Assembly: GCA_035406685.1 (NCBI GenBank) | Contig: DAONLM010000029.1 | Location: forward strand, 1 to 18,972 | Source: DAONLM01 sp035406685 | GTDB taxonomy: Bacteria > Spirochaetota > GWE2-31-10 > MWDO01 | DNA length: 18,972 bases | Reading direction: 5' to 3' | Shown: in pieces, positions 14,763 to 18,972 of the stretch | Layout: the number at the start of each line of letters is the position of its first letter | Numbering within the stretch: the first letter of the stretch is position 1 | Made by a program: the position numbers and the translations under genes | Notes under the pieces: model-generated | Seen by the model: the letters and a program-made list of their open reading frames with translations, nothing else | Told to the model about the DNA's origin: nothing | The model's database searches: none

Positions 14763-16160
14763 ATGAATTTTTTAATACTGGCTGGTGGGAGTGGCACAAA
14801 ACTCTGGCCATTAAGTAGAAAATTTTTTGCAAAACAGTTTCTTACTCTTTTTAATGATAAATCTCTTTTGCAAAATACAGTAGAAAGAATTTATAAAAAT
14901 AGCCAGTTAAAAAATAACATTTTTATTATTACAAATGAAGACTCTAAGTTTATAGTATATGATCAAATTAGTAAAGAGATATTTGATTTTGACAAAAAAA
15001 ATATAATTGTTGAGCCGGTAAGTAAAGGAACACTTCCTGCAATTATTTATGGGTCATCTTTTTTTAATGAGAATGATATAATAATAGTTCTTTCATCAGA
15101 TCATTTTATAAATGATGAGAAAGAATTCTTTTTAACAATAAAGGAAGCAGTTAATATTGCTGCAAAGCATAATAAAATTATTCTCATTGGTATAAAACCA
15201 GATTCTCCCAAAAATATATATGGCTATATCTTAAAAGGCAAAAATTATAATAATAATGCATATTTTGTTGAAGAATTTATTGAAAAACCATACTATTCTT
15301 TAATAAAAGATTTAATTAATAATGAAAACTGTTTATGGAATGCTGGAATTTTTATTTTTAAAATAAAAACATTTTTAAATGAACTCGAAGAACATGCTCC
15401 TTTGTTATATGAATTATATTTAAGAATAAAGAATGAAAACAATCTAAATCAAATTTATTCTGAATTTCAAAATTCTTCCTTTGATAAAATTATTCTGGAA
15501 AAATCTAAAAATCTTATTGTTTTGCAAAAAGATTTTAAATTAAGGGATATGTGTTCATTTCAATCCCTTTATGAGATTCTTCCCAAAGACAATAATAATA
15601 ATGCAGTAAAAATAGAAAAAGATAATTTTATAAATATCAATAGTAAAAATCTTCTTCTGTATGGAAGTGATAGAATTGTCGCAACAATAAACATTGAGAA
15701 TATATCTATTATTGATACAAAAGATGCTCTTCTTGTGGCAAATAATAATTCTCTTGAAATAGTAGAAAATGTTGTTAAGAAACTACAGGAAAAAAATGAT
15801 TATACGGCTAATTTTCATAAGACTGTTTATAGACCATGGGGTAGTTATACTATTCTTGATGCCGGGCCCAATTATCAGGTAAAGAGATTGGTAATAAGGC
15901 CCGGGAAAAAGATAAGTCTTCAGTATCATAAACATAGATCAGAAACATGGACAGTTGTAAATGGGGTTGCAGAGGTAACAAAAGATGATGAATATATAAC
16001 TTTATTCCCCTCTCAATCTGTCTTTATACCAGCATATTCTCATCATAGATTGTATAATCCTTTGACAAAAGAGTCTCTTACTATTATTGAGGTTCAGACA
16101 GGTGACTATTTAGGTGAGGATGATATAGTTAGAATAGAAGATGATTTTAATAGAAAATAA
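14763..16160 (+). CDS. manC: Mannose-1-phosphate guanylyltransferase / mannose-6-phosphate isomerase
   Basis: A 465-residue two-domain enzyme for GDP-mannose, a precursor of surface polysaccharides. The N-terminal nucleotidyltransferase has AGGSGTKLWPLSRK (7-20), EPVSKGTLPAI, FIEKPYYS and WNAGIFIFK. The C-terminal type II isomerase cupin starts at about 352 (HKTVYRPWGSY), has QYHKHRSETW at 387-396 with His389, His391 and Glu394 as metal ligands, and ends with EVQTGDYLGEDDIVRIEDDF. Some family positions differ: the usual P-K-Q-F-L is AKQFL, the usual P-A-D-H is SSDH, and the W-S-D-x-G-S-W region reads LRDMCSF. Activity is likely but substrate preference could be altered. It follows glyA by 18 bases with AGG before ATG 14763, and converges with the next gene two bases after its stop. 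Confidence 0.93.
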   Translation: MNFLILAGGSGTKLWPLSRKFFAKQFLTLFNDKSLLQNTVERIYKNSQLKNNIFIITNEDSKFIVYDQISKEIFDFDKKNIIVEPVSKGTLPAIIYGSSFFNENDIIIVLSSDHFINDEKEFFLTIKEAVNIAAKHNKIILIGIKPDSPKNIYGYILKGKNYNNNAYFVEEFIEKPYYSLIKDLINNENCLWNAGIFIFKIKTFLNELEEHAPLLYELYLRIKNENNLNQIYSEFQNSSFDKIILEKSKNLIVLQKDFKLRDMCSFQSLYEILPKDNNNNAVKIEKDNFININSKNLLLYGSDRIVATINIENISIIDTKDALLVANNNSLEIVENVVKKLQEKNDYTANFHKTVYRPWGSYTILDAGPNYQVKRLVIRPGKKISLQYHKHRSETWTVVNGVAEVTKDDEYITLFPSQSVFIPAYSHHRLYNPLTKESLTIIEVQTGDYLGEDDIVRIEDDFNRK

Positions 16161-16162
16161 TT

Positions 16163-16519
16163 TTATTCATTAATGGAAAGGGTAGCAACAACATCTATAT
16201 TTAAGTTTTTAAAATTTTTTATTACCGGCGTTCCAGATTTTATAGGGACATCTACTTTAATCTGGTAGATCTCTTTTAGTAAGTCAAATATTAACTCTTT
16301 TGGAATAGGACTAACTGTCTTTACTGGCAATCTTGGATATCTTAAAGAATTTGTGGCACAGGTTGCTGTTACTATTCTTTTAGGTGATAGAATCTCCTCC
16401 TTTGCATAATTTTCACCCCGTGGGCATTTATTGCCAGTTATAGTATAATTATTATTTTCTTCTGTGATACTGACCTCACATCCAAGAGGGCAGGATATAC
16501 AGATAATTTTTTTTGTCAT
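16163..16519 (-). CDS. DUF1667 Cys-rich protein
   Basis: A 118-residue protein with the DUF1667 pattern. It opens with IICISCPLGCEV (Cys7, Cys10, Cys14), then GNKCPRGENYAKEE (Cys32), then SPKRIVTATC (Cys54). The C-terminal half has RLPVKT and PIPKELIFDLLKEI. The family usually sits beside glycerol-3-phosphate dehydrogenase-like flavoproteins (GlpA/GlpB type) and probably contributes a metal or redox site. No such partner is in this window, so the gene stands alone. ATG 16519 is chosen over an upstream in-frame start because AAGG lies seven bases before it and the family begins here. A good promoter lies at 16567-16595. The stop is two bases from the stop of the manC gene. Confidence 0.9.
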   Translation of the reverse strand: MTKKIICISCPLGCEVSITEENNNYTITGNKCPRGENYAKEEILSPKRIVTATCATNSLRYPRLPVKTVSPIPKELIFDLLKEIYQIKVDVPIKSGTPVIKNFKNLNIDVVATLSINE

Positions 16520-16566
16520 AAAAATTCCTTTTAACTTACTCAAAATAGAATTTTGTATTAAATCTT

Positions 16567-16595
16567 AATATATTCCATTTTTCCTATTTTGTCAA
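16567..16595 (-). promoter_or_regulatory. Promoter of the DUF1667 gene
   Basis: On the minus strand TTGACA (16595-16590) and TATATT (16572-16567) are separated by 17 bases, giving a leader of about 41 bases. Confidence 0.75.
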
Positions 16596-16671
16596 AAAGT
16601 ATAAAATGATAAAAAACTATTCTTGGGAAATTTTGTCTTCCTGCAAAAGAATTTTAATTTTTATCTTAAAT

Positions 16672-16718
16672 TTTGTAAAGGATTTTCTAAAAAATTTTGT
16701 GATTAATATATAGAAAAT
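16672..16718 (+). promoter_or_regulatory. Shared RHH upstream block, copy 4
   Basis: TTTGTAAAGGATTTTCT, then TTTTGTGATTAATATA and TAGAAAAT. ATTTTCTA (16682-16689) and TAGAAAAT (16711-16718) are perfect 8-bp inverted arms. Compared with copy 2, two positions in the left arm differ and both are matched by compensating changes in the right arm. Confidence 0.78.
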
Positions 16719-16745
16719 AATTTTTATCAATTAGGAGGATTTGTT

Positions 16746-17279
16746 ATGAATAAAAAAAATTTAAATCGCAACAATAATCACGAACTACATTTTGTAGTTA
16801 CTTCTACTATGAAGGAAAAACTTGCAAAGATAGCCAGAAAAGAGAATCTCTCTTTATCAAAATTAATTGTTTATGTATTGCAAAAATTTTCTGATAGAGT
16901 TAAGAAAAGATACTGTTTTGGTAATGAGGATGATAATGCTTACGAAAGAATAGAGGCAGATGCATCCATTCATTTTTATATTCCTAAAGAAGATTATAGA
17001 TTCTTGAAAAAAATTCATGCTGATTTAAACTTTTTCAGCATGGCAAAATTGATTAGGACAATTCTTGAGATATTTATTGAAGAATATGAAAGAATGGGGA
17101 TGATTGGGTTTGAGAAAAAGTGTGGAATAATAACATTAAAGTTATTCTTAAAAATAACAAAAATTAAAAGATGGTGGAAGGATAGAGAATTGTCCCACTT
17201 CCACGGCAATACCACGCCATTTTACAAGGCTATATATAACAGTTGCTATCAAGTAGTAGGTTTTGAGACCTATTATTAA
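16746..17279 (+). CDS. Divergent tandem ribbon-helix-helix protein, copy 4
   Basis: A 177-residue relative of the other RHH proteins, clearly diverged. A polar N-terminal extension (1-12) precedes RHH-1 (about 13-50: ELHFVV, MKEKLAKIARKEN, LSKLIVYVLQKF). RHH-2 (about 74-111) is the best conserved part: IHFYIPKEDY, LKKIHADLNFFSMAKLIRTI. Then come ERMG and GFEKK as in copies 1-3. The C-terminus (KIKRWWKDREL, ending GFETYY) lacks the FCLKxIxFL tail. AGGAGG lies upstream of ATG 16746. Despite the protein divergence its upstream block is almost identical to the others, suggesting that it answers to the same regulator. A DNA-binding role is inferred. Confidence 0.83.
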   Translation: MNKKNLNRNNNHELHFVVTSTMKEKLAKIARKENLSLSKLIVYVLQKFSDRVKKRYCFGNEDDNAYERIEADASIHFYIPKEDYRFLKKIHADLNFFSMAKLIRTILEIFIEEYERMGMIGFEKKCGIITLKLFLKITKIKRWWKDRELSHFHGNTTPFYKAIYNSCYQVVGFETYY

Positions 17280-17426
17280 CCATATTTGTTAAAATTCCAC
17301 TTAAAATTAAATTGTTTATCTTTCTCAAAAAAAATTAACCAGAGGATAGAACTGTCATTTCAATTATTTAAAAATAAAATTAATTACACTTACAATATGG
17401 TTTAACATTATTTAAGTTTAAATCCA

Positions 17427-17465
17427 AAATTTACACTTTTGTTTACAAATTTACACTTTTATTTA
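17427..17465 (+). repeat. Tandem direct repeat upstream of the lipoprotein gene
   Basis: Two 19-base units, AAATTTACACTTTTGTTTA (17427-17445) and the same with A for G at position 15 (17447-17465), lie on a 20-base period, close to two helical turns. They end 30 bases before a weak -35 box. This layout is typical of a tandem operator or activator site; the regulator is unknown. Confidence 0.6.
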
Positions 17466-17494
17466 ACAAAAAAATGGATTTTTATTAATTTTTT

Positions 17495-17523
17495 TTGATA
17501 TTATTAATTATATATATTATTAA
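17495..17523 (+). promoter_or_regulatory. Weak candidate promoter of the lipoprotein gene
   Basis: TTGATA (17495-17500) and TATTAA (17518-17523) are 17 bases apart. The surrounding DNA is almost pure A+T and contains TATTATTAATTATA twice on a 16-base period, so the -10 position is uncertain. Confidence 0.4.
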
Positions 17524-17545
17524 TTATAATTAAGGAGGTTTTTTT

Positions 17546-18232
17546 ATGAAGAAGAATTTAATAATTTTTTCTGTAATCTTAATAATTACAGGTTGTAGTA
17601 GGACACTATTTTTAAATCAAAAGGCAGAAGTTCTTCCCTGCTCTCAAAAAGAGAGCACATTTACAGGAACATTGGAAGGTGGCTTTGCTATCTTTTTTTC
17701 TCCAGAACCTCATATTTTTGAATCAGATATAGGATTTAATACAAATCTCGGTTTTCAACAAAGATTTGGACTTCCTAAACACAGAGAATACTATTTTGCT
17801 ATTTCGAATAATGTTACTTTTAGGATTTTAATTATACCTATTGCCTATATAGATATTCAATTTGATAATGGTTTTAAATTTTTACTTACTTCTAAAAAAG
17901 AGAATAATGCTAATTTAAGCCTTATAGTAAACTGGGCATCTGGAATTTTTTCATCCCCTTTTATAGGTTATATTCAGACAGTAGGGGTTAAATTAATAGG
18001 AGATTATAAGAACTTTTATTATGGAATACCTTTCAAATTTAGTTTAATTTGCCAACATATAGTAGGTGTTGAGTTTGAATTGGGCCTAGTTTTAGGGGGA
18101 GAATATGTAAGGAATAACTTTGTTTTAAGAAATGAGTTTGGAATATCTACTTTTATCATCCCTGTGGGAGCATATAATCATATCGTCCTTTGTATTGGAT
18201 ATGGTATATCAATAGGGAAGAGATATTATTAA
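17546..18232 (+). CDS. Lipoprotein with beta-rich, possibly barrel-like body
   Basis: A 228-residue exported protein I do not recognise. MKK plus a hydrophobic run ends in IITGC (Cys17), a good lipobox. The mature part is rich in alternating hydrophobic and polar strands with aromatic girdle-like residues and Gly: TFTGTLEGGFAIFF, FNTNLGFQQRFG, YFAISNNVTFRILIIPIAYIDI, VGVKLIGDYKNFYYG, VEFELGLVLGGEYV, HIVLCIGYGISIG. It ends in aromatic residues (KRYY), as outer-membrane beta proteins often do. It is probably an envelope lipoprotein with about eight to ten strands; this is inferred from pattern only. AAGGAGG precedes ATG 17546. The upstream tandem repeat (17427-17465) suggests specific regulation. 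It stands alone. Confidence 0.78.
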   Translation: MKKNLIIFSVILIITGCSRTLFLNQKAEVLPCSQKESTFTGTLEGGFAIFFSPEPHIFESDIGFNTNLGFQQRFGLPKHREYYFAISNNVTFRILIIPIAYIDIQFDNGFKFLLTSKKENNANLSLIVNWASGIFSSPFIGYIQTVGVKLIGDYKNFYYGIPFKFSLICQHIVGVEFELGLVLGGEYVRNNFVLRNEFGISTFIIPVGAYNHIVLCIGYGISIGKRYY

Positions 18233-18276
18233 GAAAAAGGATATTTTTCTAAAAAAATCAAACTGATCTCGAATTT

Positions 18277-18684
18277 CTATTCAATGATTAATTCGTAGTT
18301 AATAGGGCATGCCTTTTCAAGCATTGCCGTAACTCCACAATAATTCTCAAGACTTAGATGAATTGCTCTTTCTGCTTTTTCTTTTGTGACATTTCCACCT
18401 TTTAAATAGTATCTAATTGTTATTGACTTAAATACCTTTGGATGTTCTTCTGTAAGAGGGCCTTCTGTTTCTACATAAAATTCTTCTGGCTCTGCTCTCA
18501 TTTTCCTAAGAATACTTATGACATCCATAGCAGTACAACCGGCAAGAGCAGTTAAAAGAAGTCCTTTTGGCCTGGGACCTTTATTTTCTCCACCTACCGA
18601 TTGATCCGCATCAATAGGAATAAGATGCCCATCAAGTTCACCATTAAAATGCATATTTTTTATAAGGGTAACTCTACTTTTCAT
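18277..18684 (-). CDS. OsmC-family protein
   Basis: A 135-residue member of the OsmC/Ohr family of thiol peroxidases. The two conserved cysteines are both present: ALAGCTAMDV with Cys50 and ENYCGVTAMLEKACPI with Cys116. The DADQSVGGENKGPRPKGLLLTALAGC segment (25-50) is the usual dimer and active-site region. The closest type appears to be the short YhfA/SACOL1771-like OsmC group rather than Ohr. It would reduce organic or fatty peroxides, consistent with oxygen defence in an anaerobe, but the reductant is not evident. GAGG lies before ATG 18684. A good promoter lies at 18748-18776. It converges on the lipoprotein gene with a 44-base gap. Confidence 0.93.
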   Translation of the reverse strand: MKSRVTLIKNMHFNGELDGHLIPIDADQSVGGENKGPRPKGLLLTALAGCTAMDVISILRKMRAEPEEFYVETEGPLTEEHPKVFKSITIRYYLKGGNVTKEKAERAIHLSLENYCGVTAMLEKACPINYELIIE

Positions 18685-18747
18685 AATTATACCTCATTTA
18701 AAATAAAGTTTAGAAATTACTTTATCTCTTTAAAAAAAGCTAAATAT

Positions 18748-18776
18748 ATATTAATAAAAATTTTTTATTTTGTCAA
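18748..18776 (-). promoter_or_regulatory. Promoter of the OsmC-family gene
   Basis: On the minus strand TTGACA (18776-18771) and TAATAT (18753-18748) are 17 bases apart. Transcription should begin near 18741, with a leader of about 57 bases. Confidence 0.72.
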
Positions 18777-18850
18777 AAGATACTGTCTGGATATTTTAAG
18801 GGGGTGATTTTATTTTTAGGCAAATTTTTTTTTTAATTTTTTTCTAAAAT

Positions 18851-18896
18851 TTGTAAAGGATTTTCTTAAAAATTTTGTGATTAATATATAGAAATA
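18851..18896 (+). promoter_or_regulatory. Shared RHH upstream block, copy 5
   Basis: TTGTAAAGGATTTTCT, then TTTTGTGATTAATATA and TAGAAATA, ending 26 bases before ATG 18923. It is almost base-for-base identical to the block of copy 3. Confidence 0.75.
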
Positions 18897-18922
18897 TTTT
18901 TTTAGAAACAAGGAGGATTTTT

Positions 18923-18972
18923 ATGAATAATATTCGTAAGATTTTAAAAAACTATAATTTTGAGCATGAGTT
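18923..18972 (+). CDS. Partial gene, probable RHH-family copy 5
   Basis: Only the first 16 codons are in the window (MNNIRKILKNYNFEHE). AGGAGG lies before ATG 18923, and the shared RHH upstream block lies at 18851-18896. The polar start followed by an acidic-aromatic NFEHE resembles the extended N-terminus of copy 4 (NNHELHFVV). Membership of the family rests mainly on the upstream block. Confidence 0.6.
   Translation, partial: MNNIRKILKNYNFEHE

Noticed and set aside
10990..17355. ATTAACCAGA-A/G-GATA shared by the region before RHH copy 3 and the region after copy 4
   Set aside because: One 15-base near match in AT-rich DNA, in non-equivalent positions relative to the genes. I could not extend it.
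18231..18258. AGAAAAA and TTTTTCT inverted repeat after the lipoprotein gene as a terminator
   Set aside because: The stem is almost only A-U pairs and no T run follows, so it is too weak to call.
8..18972. Toxin-antitoxin systems with the RHH proteins as antitoxins
   Set aside because: No small toxin-like gene is adjacent to any copy. Neighbours are distinct conserved genes with their own promoters.
1..18972. CRISPR arrays, tRNA or rRNA genes
   Set aside because: No regularly spaced repeats beyond the two-unit repeat at 17427 and no tRNA- or rRNA-like sequence were seen on either strand.

Overview
This is an AT-rich bacterial chromosome segment (roughly one quarter G+C by eye) that uses TGA as a normal stop. 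I read it as most likely a spirochaete, possibly an anaerobic or deep-branching lineage. The grounds are lipoproteins with relaxed lipoboxes, a beta-propeller lipoprotein beside a TPR lipoprotein of a spirochaetal type, and a helical protein that resembles DUF5312. The species cannot be named from the sequence. Several sigma-70 promoters are close to consensus (TTGACA-17-TATAAT-like), so transcription units can be drawn with some confidence. Layout: 8-511 is a tandem ribbon-helix-helix (RHH) gene. 703-2856 is a small membrane protein followed by mutL. 7058 down to 2857 (minus strand) is a tightly coupled four-gene unit: TPR lipoprotein, beta-propeller lipoprotein, NAD(P)HX repair enzyme, single-pass membrane protein. 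7780-7280 (minus) is the second RHH gene, with an IS30-family transposase remnant upstream at 7904-7984. 8134-9888 is a large helical orphan and 10893-9889 (minus) a QueG-like iron-sulfur protein. 11118-11633 is the third RHH gene. Then come an RluA-type pseudouridine synthase (11868), trmL (12681), glyA (13446) and a manC-type GDP-mannose enzyme (14763). 16519-16163 (minus) is a DUF1667 protein and 16746-17279 the fourth RHH gene. 17546-18232 is a lipoprotein, 18684-18277 (minus) an OsmC-family protein, and at 18923 a fifth RHH-type unit begins and runs off the end. The most unusual content is a dispersed family of tandem-RHH DNA-binding proteins inserted between ordinary housekeeping genes: four complete copies and one start in 19 kb. 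Every copy whose upstream DNA is visible has the same roughly 45-bp block upstream. The block does not look like the canonical promoters of the neighbouring genes and is far better conserved than the protein of copy 4. Flanking arms in the block form an inverted repeat with two compensatory changes between copies, as expected of an operator for a multi-RHH protein. Copies 1-3 also share a C-terminal tail and a downstream sequence, so the unit looks like a cassette. I infer a self- or cross-regulated multigene family, or a dispersed selfish cassette, and know of no described system that matches. Other points of note are an over-represented coding-strand 8-mer GATATCCC (eight loci), three genes with essentially leaderless mRNAs, convergent genes whose stop codons abut with no terminator, and a QueG-like protein lacking the expected catalytic aspartate.
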